In this document: one piece after another, positions 9,631 to 21,766 of the stretch
Layout: the number at the start of each line of letters is the position of its first letter
How positions within the stretch are numbered: position 1 is the first letter of the stretch
DNA from: Epiperipatus broadwayi
Taxonomy: Eukaryota; Onychophora; Udeonychophora; Euonychophora; Peripatidae
Assembly: GCA_028023455.1 (NCBI GenBank)
Contig: JAQFVV010012490.1
Span: 3,534,001-3,598,000 of the forward strand
DNA: 64,000 nucleotides
Direction of reading: 5' to 3'
Translations under genes and position numbers: made by a program
The notes under the pieces: generated by a model
What the model was told of the DNA's origin: nothing
Database searches by the model: none
Seen by the model: the letters and a program-made list of their open reading frames with translations, nothing else

Positions 9631-12600
9631 TAATATTAGAATTTACCAGAGCTAATTAATAAATAACATTTTAAACTTGTGAAGTCACCAACAAACATCT
9701 AGATTTTAATTTCATTAAATATTTCATAATATCATTATCTAGTATAAAGCAAAAGAAAATGAGGCTGAGATATCTAAATGGAAAGCAGCATAAGACAAAG
9801 AGAATTACAAGATCCAATACCTAATATATGGAGACATTTAAACAACTTTATTTAAATAGAACTTCAATCATATTCATAATTTTTTATAATGAGTTTAACT
9901 GGTTAAGAGATTATTAAAATTAATATTAGAGATTCCACCATATAAATAAAATTTAAGTTCAATTAAAATAAATCTGTTTAAATATTTCTGTAGATTGAAT
10001 GTTGGATTTCATAATTGCCATTATCTCAATCTACTTCTCTTTTATATATCTTAGACACAATTTAAAATAGAAACTTTTTTTTCTATTCTCAGTTAGATGA
10101 TGTTATGAAATATTTAATTAAAATAGAATATAAATACTGTGCTTCAATATATATATATATAATTGAACACCAAACAAACTAGCATTAATTTTTATTTGTG
10201 CCTCTATAGACTTTTTTACAATCTTCTAGGTGGCAATGTTCAATGAAAAAACAACTAATTTCTTGCTGGATAAATGTTTCTGTCTATAAAGGACATCATT
10301 AGCAGATTGGAAAATAGCTAAGACTTCATCAAGCATAGCAATGCAAATATTATTTAAGCTTAAATAAAATTTGTATTTCTATGTTGGTGGTAATATAATT
10401 AAACCTTTCTTTGCATTTACTTTATTATGTTTGGAGGGAATTCAACTAGCTTCAATACTGCTGAAGATGACAGTTATTGATATAACATACATTTAATAAA
10501 AAATTGGTTGTTTTATTAAATCAAGGATTGCTATTTGAAGAATTGTGAAACTTCATATATTACAAGTGTATCTAAATACACATTTTTATTAATAAAAAAG
10601 ATACAAACAAAAATGAATTTAATGGTGAATCATATCAAATAGATATGTTATCATACTATAGCCATTTTCATTTTTTTGACAGATGAAAAAAATTAATATA
10701 TTGGATATAAATTAATAAACACTACTATTTGGTACATTAGGGAGTTAAAAAGAGGTTAATCTAGAGAACAGAGAGCATAATCATGTAATTGTTGATGCAT
10801 CCATCAGTCATGTTACTGGATGGGAGGTTTATTCCGGTAATTGAAGGTTTTCAAGTAAATCTAAAATTATTTTTCAAACAGCTGGCTCATGGGCAGAACA
10901 GTAGATTTATAATTATTAGTTTTCACATTATTCTTAATTAAAAGATAAAACAATAAATGCAAAGTAATAAAATTAATACTAACCACATAATATCTTCTTA
11001 GTGAAAAGATAATAGAACCTATCACTTTCTAAGCTACTGAATTCTGTTTTGTATTTTGTTTACTAATCTAAAAATATATTGCGATTTTGATATCTTCTAT
11101 TAAATTTTCTGCCTGAAAAAAGTGAACCTGTCTAAGAAATATGTTCACAGCAATTTATGATATCTCTTAATCTCAGTAGTAGTTCATCACTGCATAATAC
11201 TTTTTTAACATAGTTATATTAAGTTTGTTTGATTTAGCATTTTTCCTATGGTATTTGGTAGAGTAGCAGAGTGAGAGACATGAGAATTTAAGATTTCTAA
11301 AATGAAGCTCAACCTTTCACTTTTAGTATTTATCATTTGATTCTGGAATAGCTAAGCATCTTGTTATTTTTATTATTGTTTAACAATTCATATTCAAAAA
11401 TAAGTGATAATTTCTTTCAATATACTCTGATGTTTAGAACTACCATTATAAAATAAAGGCATTTTTTATTGTAATATTAAATTATTGTGCTTAAACAATT
11501 TATTGGTAAGAATAATTCTTAAATTTATTCATTAATTAAGCTCTTGATTGAAAAAGCATAAAACTATGAATTTTGCAGATTATAGGAAAGTGAGTTTAAA
11601 AAAAAAAAAACAAATTAAAAGTTATTAAGATCATTTAAAATTCTTTTTTTATCAATTTCATTAAAAAAAAAAAAATCATAACATTTTTACTGAAAAGATA
11701 AACCTATATATTTTGTTACTAAATAATTAATTATTTACAATTTAATTTAAAAAAATTGTTCTTGAAATAATTTTTTAAATAAATAATAGAGATATTTATA
11801 TAAATATACATTAAATGTTTTTATTGACAATGCACTGAAAAGAAATAAAATAATTGTTTCTTCAACTACAATTGGAGTTTTTACCATGTTGCCCTGAAGA
11901 TAAAACTGGGTCTTTTATTAATTTTTGCTCTAAAATTTATCATAGGACATATTTTCAGCTGATGTCTTATTTTTTCATGTACAAAAATCTGTATTTATTC
12001 AAGCACAAAAATGTACATTTATTAAAGTATTTTTCTTTACAGAAAGCTCTAAGATTTTTACCCTGGAAACACACCTCACCAACCTTTCTTGTACTAACCA
12101 CAATAGTTCTGTCTATTTGTGCTCATCTTATCTACCAATCAAAATATTATTCCATTTAAATTTACCATGAATTCAAGTGTCAATTGAATTCTTGCCAAGG
12201 CAGAAGTAGTAACAAAAATGATGATTACAGTTAATAATGGTTTGTCCACCCAGAAGCAATAAAAAATGGGTACTAGTTGGTTACGTGTGCTGTGGGCACT
12301 AGGCAATGCTGCAGTACCTTTAACTTAAGCCAAACATTGATTATTAAATTCACTTCCATTATTTATAATCTTTCAGGAGGAAAAAAATGTTTAAGAAATC
12401 AAACTAATTTTTCTTTTATCTTGAATATTTACAAGATACCATGACGAAACTCTGAAACTAAATTAAACATTCTAAATCTAAGAATTAAATATATATTGTG
12501 ACAGGCATTCTTGGAGTGGCCATGCACAAGATGGCTAGCTAAAGCTACATCCACTCACATGTATATAAATTTATATTTTATGCTAATTTAAGCTATATCT

Positions 12601-15600
12601 TATCTCCATTATAATAATAAATACAGTACAAATTATACAAATGTACTGTTAAATGAATGATGATGGTCAGTGCATATATTTATTTATCTATACACAGGAA
12701 TAAATAAAATAGTAAAAGTTATGATTTATAATTTTTATGTATGATTATATTTTTATTTTTAACTATCGTGCATTAGTTGTTTATATGTTACAACCTATAT
12801 ATAGAAAAGGATAATTAAAATGATTGTAAATGTTTTACGCATCTATTTTTTTTTTATGTTTATCAGATATTTTTTCCGTTAATAAGTTAAGGCAAAGGGA
12901 GGTTGTAATTGTTTGACCAAATGTTAATTTCTACTAATGGATTGGGATGGTCATCCTGCACTTCGTAGTTTATTAAAAAAAAAAAAAAATCTCAAATAGT
13001 TTAAGGCGAATATCAGCAGAGAAAAAACTAGAATAAATCTATTTTCGAGTTATTTGTTTCAATCTTTTGTAAGAGGGAAAATGAAAGAACTTTCCCACTA
13101 TGTCAAAATTTAGAAAATTGATGTAAATGGAACTCCTTGATCAATTAAGGTGGCCTGAATGAAAATTAAAAATAAAAGATGAAGAAGAATAAGGTGTTAA
13201 AAGCTGTATTCATTGTTGTCATCAATTAATTAAGAATTTAGAGTTAGCAGATGCAATAGTGACAGAGGGGTGAGTGCTAAATTCATATTGTAATGAGTGC
13301 GCTATATAAAATGTTCAACAGGTATTGGGGAGGGGGATAGATCGTTTTTTCTCTGGTTGCTTTGGTCTGCTATGAAATATTGTGGTTGTTGTGCTGCGTT
13401 CTTTTAGTCTGCTGTGCTGATTCCTGCCGCTGAAGTATTTGACCACAAGTCTAGGAAGACTACCTGACTGATGATATTTGTTAGCTATAAGCAGCCAAGG
13501 CTTTTTTATTAAGGCCATACTTGAGAATTTATCTAAAGAATTAAGAAAATGCTGATCATCCAAGGTTAAAGAAATTAGAAAAGAAAGAACAGAGCTGAGC
13601 TTGTTCCTCAAAAGTTCTGCAACTAATTAGCAATTTGCTGAGGCTGCAATAAAGAAGACAAATATTAGTAGAAACCTGAAGAACAATGAAGATAAAGATG
13701 GAGTTTAAACCCCCCATTTCAGGGCACCAGCTGATTCATTCTATGCCACCACCATGTAAGCACCAATGCCAGCTGATAATGATGAACATCTAAATGCCTA
13801 TATTCTGCTAAAATGAAGAGAAGTCCTCACCTCTCTGTTATCATGTTTTGTAGCACACTCAGAAGCCTCGAAGTAATGCCATATGGTATATTTTTTTATA
13901 TAGTACTTTATTAGTAGTAGTATACTTGCACAAGATGAATTTTCTTGATATATATATTTTTGTTGCATTGCATGTATGTCGAGTTGTTTATCCACAAAGT
14001 GATGGATTTTTCTATTTTAAATCATCCTTCTACATTAACTTTAAAAAGCTTTGATGTGTATACATACATGTATTTTTTCTTTTTTTGTTTTGTTTTTGTT
14101 ATTTATATGCGTATCATATAAAGAAACTTAAATTGCATGAAATGATATTATTTTGATTTTATCTCCGTACATTTGATGGGTAAACAAAGTGCACACTTTT
14201 AAAAATGTTCAGTAAAGAAGTGGGAAAGATGTATTGCTAGACCTTTATGTATATTTTTTGATATTATATGAAAGAAAAGTAATGCTTAATCTGTGTGTGT
14301 GTGGGTAGAACCTCAGATCATGTTATTCATGAGCATTTAGATGAAAATAAGGAGGGGAGTTTCATAAAGTAAATCAGTATTACTCATAGATCTTTGCTTT
14401 ATTATAATGCTTATTTTAATAAAATGTGTTTTATTCATGTGTATGGATTTATTTGAGGAAAATAAATATTCTTTATGTTTTAAATTATTTAATTATGAGT
14501 GTTTCATTTATTTCTCTCTCTCTCCAACAAAACTATATAAATTTTCAGATCATAGCATAATCCACTATTTACCTGAGCTAAAGATATCATTGAGCGAAGC
14601 CTATGGGATACTACTTTATCGGGTTATTAAAAGTTTGTTGTCAAGCAGATATCTTTTCTTTACTTAATTGTTTATGTTTTGTTGGTAGTAGTATATCCTT
14701 TCAACAAGGGTTTTCTTTTTCCAAAAGTGGCATGTAAAGGCAAGGTTTAAACTCTGCCTTACAAAGATATGTTATGGCCAACATCATGATATCAGTAAGC
14801 ATAGCAATAGAGTTTTGGTATTGACTGGTACAGTATATATATATTATTTATTTCATTATTATGTACATTATTATTTACTTTAAATTATATTCAAGATTTT
14901 GCATATATTCAGTTTCATGTTGATTTATAGGCTGTATTTACTGTTTATTTAAAGGATTTATCGGTGAATGCAATACTTCTGCAAATTACAATGAAATATA
15001 TATCTATATAAGTGTACAAATAAGAACTGTATATATCACAAACATATGATATATTAACCTGTTAGCAAACACATAATTCTCCAAAAGAGTGGTAATATAT
15101 TTCTGATATATCAATTCAGCATTATAGGGTCTATTATAGATATTTATTATGTATCTAATCTTGAATAATTTTCATTAATTAAATCATCAAATAGAATTGT
15201 TTTTGTTATTTATATATTACTACATTTAGAATGTGTACTATTCTTAACATTGCCTGTGTAATACCTTATTCATATCATGATTATTTTCACATTTATCCGG
15301 AATATTTATACTCTAACCTGAAAATCTGTTAGAATGTTACTAAGAAAATATGACTCTATTAGTAATAGTTTTTCTGGATCTCAAAGAACATAGTAGTTAG
15401 AATCCAATTATAAATAAAATTACCTATAGATGTGACTCTTAAATTGACTATCACAAAGATGGTTTGCAAATTAATGATAATCAGGACATATAGCCCATAT
15501 TTCTTTTAGATATATTTTATGCAATCCTTATAAAAAGATAATATGTAATTTGACCATTATTGTCATTTTAAACATTAATTATGAAAATCTCACATTAATA

Positions 15601-15827
15601 TATATATATATTAATATAAATGGAGGCCTATTTGTCAATCAAGACACTTATCCAATTACATAAATATTATCCTAACATGTCCCAAACTAATTTAGTAACT
15701 TAATATATAAATATCATACTAACATGTGGCAGCCATGATGATCATTCATCTTCGTCTACCACATAAATAGTAACAAACACTTGGAATAATTTACCTTTAT
15801 ATATAAAATCCATTAGAATAATTCTAT
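9631..15827. other. Intronic AT-rich DNA, no gene seen
   Basis: Part of the 12.9-kb TTLL intron. The open frames around 11.85-12.16, 13.3-13.6, 13.8-14.0 and 14.4-14.67 kb show no recognisable domain. The stretch 13.3-13.8 kb is less AT-rich and might be an old mobile-element or retrocopy remnant, but I cannot identify it. A diverged SINE-like copy lies at 11250-11370. Confidence 0.5.
11250..11370 (+). repeat. Old SINE-like repeat, diverged copy
   Basis: Shares the pattern ggtagagtagcagag and a later gctcaacctttcacttttag segment with the element at 22228-22345. Weak; placed by pattern only. Confidence 0.3.
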
Positions 15828-17873
15828 TTTAACGATCGAAATGAAAGTGAAGATCGAATCTAACCGCAAACTACGATATCTGCTCTACAGGGTGCCATCT
15901 AGGCATTTAAACCTAGAAAAATTTATAGAGTAGGCAGATATGCGCTGTTAAGATTCCACTTTATTTAAATATTTAGATCATTAGCCCAAGTCACTAGCTC
16001 AGTGGAACAGCAGAGATTATAAAATATAACTTTATATCTCAAATATAAAAAAAATAAAAGCCACTGCCAGAAATTAACACATAAAAATATTTATTTACGC
16101 ACATATAAAATCATTCTAATTTGAGGAATAAGTTTAACATTTTAGATGTTTATATTAATCTTTAATTTTACATTTAAATAGATTTCAATAATGAGTTTAA
16201 TATTTATTTAGTGAGTCGAGTATGAATAGACTATATAGATTGTATTTGAAAAGAAAATATTTTATCCCTTAGTTAACCTTAGGCCAAAAAGTTCGCAGTC
16301 AAACTGGCGTCAATCCATCTGATACATTTATGTATTCAATGTAGCATGAAAATACGACAACACAAAATACTATACTGTCAGGAATGTACATCTGAACAGT
16401 AAGTAGAGTTAGAGTAGACATTGTTTCTCCACCAACAGGAATGCTACATCTGTTGGCAAGTAGAACAATAAACATAAAACTCCATAGGAATGGATTGCGG
16501 TCCTTTGCCGTCTTACAAACCCATCCATAGGCAAACAGAAGGTGTGTGGCGGATATATGCAATCCTGCCCATAGCGGATCCCATACTACATCTACTAATT
16601 ACACAAATATATCCAATCCATTGAGCCAATTCAACTACGAAACGAATAACCTAAGATTACCCTCCCTTAATATAACTTTACAAAACTATATAGCCATTCA
16701 CGCCCGACTTAAATTTAACATTTAAATACGTTCGCACAGATGAATTTTATAAAATTTGTTTTAAAATGTTGAGTATAGATTGGCTGCACAGAAAAACATT
16801 TCAAAATAAACATAACCTATCAAAATACAAAGTCATCGATAATGTCAATTGCATAGGGAATACAAAAAAACCCAATGGTGTTCATCATAAGACACCACAG
16901 TGACATGATGACTTATATATTCCAATCGACTATGAAACAGCATCACAATTAACCGCTAATGAATCGATGCAACATCTATACCCAACTTTAAATTTCATGC
17001 ATTTAAATAATTTATACGATAAGTATTAATACAAATAAAAAATAATAAAATGGAAATGATGTTTATCAACACAAAACATATAAATTTAAACATTATTAAT
17101 TTGATCTAAAAACTTACAAAAGTCAGATAAGAGTCCATTTTAACATTTAAGTTGGCTTGTTTATTAATTTATCAAACCCGGACGAAAGTTCTTAATTATT
17201 CTTTTTTTTTATGATTTTAAAAATTGTTTAGTTCATATAGCTCACAGTAGAATCCATGTTCCTGTTGGCAATTCCCACGAAGACTTTCAGGGAAGGCCGG
17301 TCTGATATTTTGGAGGTAGCATTAGCTGGTTCCATTCTGGTATCACAGTCTTTTCATTTTTTAAACTAAGTGAGAGAGAACGACAAGTGCGTCTTTATCG
17401 TTCGTCTCACCAAATCAAATTGGAAACTCACTGGACCTCAATATTTTTCTTTTTATAGTCCTCCTATGGATTCCATGAACAAAGACGTCACTGTTCCATT
17501 TTTTCGTTATGGTTCGGGCCTTTATTTGCTGCTTCTATATTGGACAAGCTAATTCTTTATTCCTTATCTAATTTTGATCTGACTTTTTAATTACACAGCT
17601 TTTGGATAATTAATAAACAATCATTTCCATCTACAAAAATATTTTATCTTTAGTCTTGTACTTTTTTTATAAAAAAGTACGTTCAAATATTTATTTATTT
17701 GTTTTTTAAAAAATATTTTTAAAGTTTTGAATCTGTGCGAATATATACGTTTAACAAACATTTTAATTTTAGCATTTAGTTTTTTTTTTTTTTTTTAATA
17801 GATTTTATTTTTATTTGCAAACTTTAAGATTTTATTTTAAATTAATGTAACGACATATTTATATATCGTTACA
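15828..17873. mobile_element. Solo LTR of a Ty3-like retrotransposon, copy 2
   Basis: 2,046 bp, direct-orientation copy of the block at 2234-4332. It begins TTTAACGATCG and ends CGTTACA, flanked by the 4-bp duplication CTAT (15824-15827 and 17874-17877). No coding region. It sits in a TTLL intron. Divergence from copy 1 is visible as many substitutions and small indels, so both are old. Confidence 0.78.
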
Positions 17874-17984
17874 CTATCAAAATTCAAAAATCCCTATAAA
17901 AAATTATATAGGCATTTTTTAAATTTTGGAAGAATTGTTCTAGTGGATTTTGTTTATTATACTTATATCATTTGATATTATATA

Positions 17985-18110
17985 TATTAATATAAAATAA
18001 TACTCATTCAGAGTTTGAATATAAAATTTTTAATAATATTATTGTACTGAGTATACTTTTGACATTTTCATGTCATATTCATGCTCATGTGCACACATCC
18101 ACATGGTAAT
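17985..18110 (-). repeat. Half copy of foldback family E
   Basis: Matches the arm of the foldback at 35145-35375 (AATATAAAATAATACTCAT landmark, then TTTTTAATAATAT). Only one arm is present. A possible hammerhead relic (stem-loop followed by AGTATACT-C) is visible on the minus strand, but the CTG of the core is missing. Confidence 0.5.
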
Positions 18111-18469
18111 ATAAATAGTGTATCAATGAATATCTAGTATTTTTTTTTGTTAACCATCCTCTATATACTTTCTGGCCTAGAATATAAAATAGTATAGAAA
18201 GGGATAATGATGTTATTTTTAACATATAAAAATGTGGCTCTTTGTATTGTCAGTTCAATTCAGAAATTATTAGATATAATTTAAAAAGTAGATAAACATT
18301 AAATGAATTATAGACAGTTTGAAGAAGAAATGAACATTGATTTTGAGATTATATGAGTGGGGAGAGGAGAATCATCAAATACAAAAAAAAGTTTTATAAT
18401 AAGTAAAGTTTTACATAATAACTATTCCTTTATGCTTATCCAAGCTGTTAAAACAGTAGCAAAATGTTG

Positions 18470-18965
18470 CCTCATAATAATGTCATTTAGTGTAAGCTAT
18501 AGTAATCAATATATGCTAGAAGGTTATGCATAATATCCTATCTCATGTTTTCCAATCCAATATTCTAGATTAGTTTCTATCTTATGACTTTCATGTGATG
18601 TTATAAAGGTTTAATACCAATCCTATCTGGATAATAGTGACTATGGTTACTAAAAAAACAAAAATACTAAAATATATACATATTGAACTGGATTCAAATC
18701 TGTATGACTATATAGACAGATAACAGATTTAAACATTATTGGGTTTACAGTTTGGGCTGATGATTTTATAATTTATTAAAAGGTAAAAGATAGGAGCTGG
18801 AGAAATATATTGGATTCAAAGATACAAGTGCACTGCTCCCAGATCCAAGACTCCACACTGATAAAAGCCATGAACTAGAAACTAGTCTGGGGATATTGAA
18901 TTGGAAGGTACTGGATATGGATTATTGTGTACAACCTTTTAGAATATATTGATTACTAGAGCTTA
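18470..18965. repeat. Family C hammerhead repeat, old inverted pair
   Basis: Diverged family C sequence in both orientations. The left half carries the landmark seen before the ribozyme on the minus strand. The right half (from about 18780) matches the plus-strand unit. Much more mutated than the cluster at 19.35-21.01 kb. Confidence 0.65.
18851..18893 (+). ncRNA. Degenerate hammerhead motif (family C)
   Basis: GAA, stem III ACTAGT, cleavage-site C and TGGGGA are kept. The core is CTGATAA (G8 to A) and stems I and II no longer pair properly. Inactive relic. Confidence 0.5.
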
Positions 18966-19510
18966 TGAGATGTTACTATTATGTAGGAAAAATATTTCTA
19001 TTCAATATGTAAAGTTACCAGTTAAAAAATTTTTTTTATATATATATAAAAAATGAGATAAATATGTAAGAGAATATATGAGAGTGAAAAAAGAAAACAG
19101 ATATAATAAGACAGATATATGATTAGAAGTAAAAAAATAGAGTTATAGAAAATGAAACATATTTTGTAATTATATAAGAATACATATTGATAAATTGTTA
19201 TTTAGTGCAAATTTATGTTTTAGATTTCAGGGACAGACAGCAAAAATAGAATAAGAATTTGAGCCATAAATGGAAGTTTATGTTGAGATGAGAGAAAAAG
19301 TATTGAACATTTATTTTTAAAATGTAAAATGCTGAAAGAAGATAAAGAAATTAAGCATCACATGATCACAATTCCTATACTAGCACATTAATTGTTGATA
19401 AACAGAGCAAAACTCTCCATACAGTATTGCCACCTGTGCTAAACAGAGTAATCAATGGATGCCAGAAGGCTTGTGCATAAAATCCCTATCTAATGCCTAC
19501 TCATCCAATA

Positions 19511-19552
19511 TCCCCAGACTAGTTTCTGGCTTGTGGCCTTCGTCAGTGAGGA
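19511..19552 (-). ncRNA. Hammerhead ribozyme, intact core (family C, monomer 1)
   Basis: Minus strand: stem I TCCTCA pairs with TGGGGA (six pairs, one wobble). The core is CTGACGA. Stem II is AGGC-CACAA-GCCA, with an A-A mismatch at the base then three G-C pairs. GAA follows, then stem III palindrome ACTAGT, then cleavage after C (plus 19517). All core residues present. The weak first pair of stem II is the one flaw. Confidence 0.8.
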
Positions 19553-19966
19553 GCTTTGGATCTGAGAGCACTGCATCTAGATCTTAGAATCTAATGCAAC
19601 CCTCTAGCAACCACCTTTTATTTCTACTTAACTACTAAACTATGAGAATGAAATTGAAAACACAAAAAATATTTTCAATCTAAGCTCAATAGCTTATACA
19701 GTCACATGGGTCTGAACTCAGTTCAGCACCCATATATTTTGGTGTCTTTGGCTCTTTTACAACCATAGCCACCACTATCCTATTAGGCAGGATTGGTGTT
19801 AAACCATTAAGCATCACATGATCACATTTCCTATACTAGCACATTAATTGTTGATAAACAGAGCAAAACTCTCCATACAGTATTGCCACCTGTGCTAAAC
19901 AGAGTAATCAATGGATGCCAGAAGGCTTGTGCATAAAATCCCTATCTAATGCCTACTCATCCAATA

Positions 19967-20008
19967 TCCCCAGACTAGTTTCTGGCTTGTGGCCTTCGTC
20001 AGTGAGGA
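19967..20008 (-). ncRNA. Hammerhead ribozyme, intact core (family C, monomer 2)
   Basis: Identical in every core and stem position to the motif at 19511-19552, exactly 456 bp away. Cleavage at both sites would release a unit-length 456-nt RNA. Confidence 0.8.
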
Positions 20009-20397
20009 GCTTTGGATCTGAGAGCACTGCATCTAGATCTTAGAATCTAATGCAATCCTCTAGCAACCACATTTTATTTCTACTTAACTACTAAACTATG
20101 AGAATGAAATTGAAAACACAAAAAATATTTTCAATCTAAGCTCAATAGCTTATATAGTCATATGGGTCTGAACTCAGTTCAGCACCCATACATTTTGGTG
20201 TCTTTGGCTCTTTTACAACCATAGCCACCACTATCCTATTAGGCAGGATATATAAGCTATTGAGCTTGGATTGAAAATATTTTTTGTGTTTTCAAATTTC
20301 ATTCTCATAGTTTAGTAGTTAAGTAGAGATAAAAGGTGGTTGCTAGAGGGTTGCATTAGATCCTAAGATCTAGATGCAGTGCTCTTAGATCCAAAGC

Positions 20398-20439
20398 TCC
20401 TCACTGATGAAGGCCACAAGTCAGAAACTAGTCTGGGGA
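20398..20439 (+). ncRNA. Hammerhead ribozyme, intact core (family C, inverted monomer 1)
   Basis: TCCTCA (20398-20403), CTGATGA core (20404-20410), stem II AGGC-CACAA-GTCA with one G-U pair, GAA (20424-20426), palindrome ACTAGT, cleavage after C20433, TGGGGA return of stem I. Confidence 0.8.
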
Positions 20440-20853
20440 TATTGGATGAGTAGGCATTAGATAGGGATTTTATGCACAAGCCTTCTGGCATCCATTGATT
20501 ACTCTGTTTAGCACAGGTGGCAATACTGTATGGAGAGTTTTGCTCTGTTTATCAACAATTAATGTGCTAGTATAGGAAATGTGATCATGTGATGCTTAAT
20601 GGTTTAACACCAATCCTGCCTAATAGGATAGTGGTGGCTATGGTTGTAAAAGAGCCAAAGACACCAAAATGTATGGGTGCTGAACTGAGTTCAGACCCAT
20701 ATGACTATATAAGCTATTGAGCTTAGATTGAAAATATTTTTTGTGTTTTCAATTTCATTCTCATAGTTTAGTAGTTAAGTAGAGATAAAAGATGGTTGCT
20801 AGAGGGTTGCATTAGATCCTAAGATTTAGATGCAGTGCTCTCAGATCCAAAGC

Positions 20854-20895
20854 TCCTCACTGACGAAGGCCACAAGTCAGAAACTAGTCTGGGGA
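20854..20895 (+). ncRNA. Hammerhead ribozyme, intact core (family C, inverted monomer 2)
   Basis: Same layout: TCCTCA, core CTGACGA (20860-20866), stem II AGGC-CACAA-GTCA, GAA, ACTAGT, cleavage after C20889, TGGGGA. Confidence 0.8.
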
Positions 20896-21012
20896 TATTG
20901 GATGAGTAGGCATTAGATAGGGATTTTATGCACAAGCCTTCTGGCATCCATTGATTACTCTGTTTAGCACAGGTGGCAATACTGTATGGAGAGTTTTGCT
21001 CTGTTTATCAAG

Positions 21013-21699
21013 AGTAAAGAAACTTAAAGAAAAATAAATGAATGAGGTAAAGACTTTAAGAACTTTTCTTTTTGTTTAGATCGGGATTAAAGAATAAGAA
21101 ATATAAGTATTGAATAATGTAATTTAAAAAACAGCCTTTATTAAAATGTAATAAAAGAAGAAAAAAGAGTTATTTTGAAAGAATGTTGTGTTAATAAGGA
21201 GTAAGAAGGAGATGAGCTTAATGAGGTACACAATGATTTCAGAAAAAATGATTATTTAGACTGCAACAGGATTTCTGGAAGTATGACCACACACAAAAAT
21301 GTCTGACTTCATCTAAAAAGTTATTTTATATCGTTTCCCATATTATATGTTTCACCTTTTTGTGATAAATTCTATAGCTGATTATTTGAGTTGCATTTAC
21401 AATTGTTTCTTTATTGCATATGTAATATAAATCTAATAGATTATATAGCTCTCAACTAAAGAAGATTATCATATAGAGCAGTCAAAATATTTCAGACAAT
21501 CATTATAAAATCAAACATAGGCAAAAAAAAAAAAGATTAAATGAATCGTTTTATCTGCATAAGCTAAAAAAAAAAGAGAGAGATGATTATGATTAGATAA
21601 AATAAAAATGTGAAATAAATTTCATAAAGAAAATGAAAAATCTCAAGATTTATTAAACTCTTTTACTCAATGTGTCACGTTAAATTTGTCCTATCTTAC
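21013..21699. other. Intronic AT-rich DNA
   Basis: Nothing recognisable between the family C palindrome and the TTLL exon. Confidence 0.5.
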
Positions 21700-21766
21700 C
21701 TCCATTATAAAAACTTGTAATTTTTCATCCAATATTAAATCAAATCGCATCATTTCAAAAAAATGT
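21700..21766 (-). CDS. TTLL-family ligase, internal exon (RFDLILDE segment)
   Basis: A 67-bp exon between a TTTCAG acceptor (intron side from 21767) and a GTAAGA donor (starting at 21699). The first base completes an AGA Arg codon begun by the exon at 30434-30548. It then encodes 22 residues, HFFEMMRFDLILDE followed by KLQVFIME. This matches the TTLL ATP-grasp pattern F-E-x-x-x-F-D-[FL]-x-[IV]-D-x-x-L-x-[VP]-[FW]-[LI]-[LM]-E, where the Asp and the final Glu are nucleotide/Mg2+ ligands. Phase and reading frame run without a break into the next exon at 8689-8819. Confidence 0.88.

Larger units (their letters stand above)
19351..20249 (-). repeat. Family C hammerhead repeat, two head-to-tail monomers
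   Basis: Two nearly identical monomers in tandem, with identical ribozyme landmarks 456 bp apart (19515 and 19971). No ORF. Each monomer holds an intact hammerhead on the minus strand, which is also the sense strand of the TTLL gene. It faces an inverted dimer at 20250-21012. Near-identity implies recent amplification or gene conversion. Confidence 0.85.
20250..21012 (+). repeat. Family C hammerhead repeat, inverted dimer (palindrome arm)
   Basis: Reverse complement of about 19394-20154, separated from it by a loop of about 95 bp. It contains two plus-strand hammerheads 456 bp apart. Homology stops at TGTTTATCAA near 21010, where unrelated AT-rich sequence resumes. The arms are about 760 bp with few visible mismatches. 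Confidence 0.85.

Noticed and set aside
13315-13611. 98-codon minus-strand frame in a less AT-rich patch
   Set aside because: No recognisable domain, no splice or start context, and its composition is not convincingly coding. Possibly an old mobile-element fragment.
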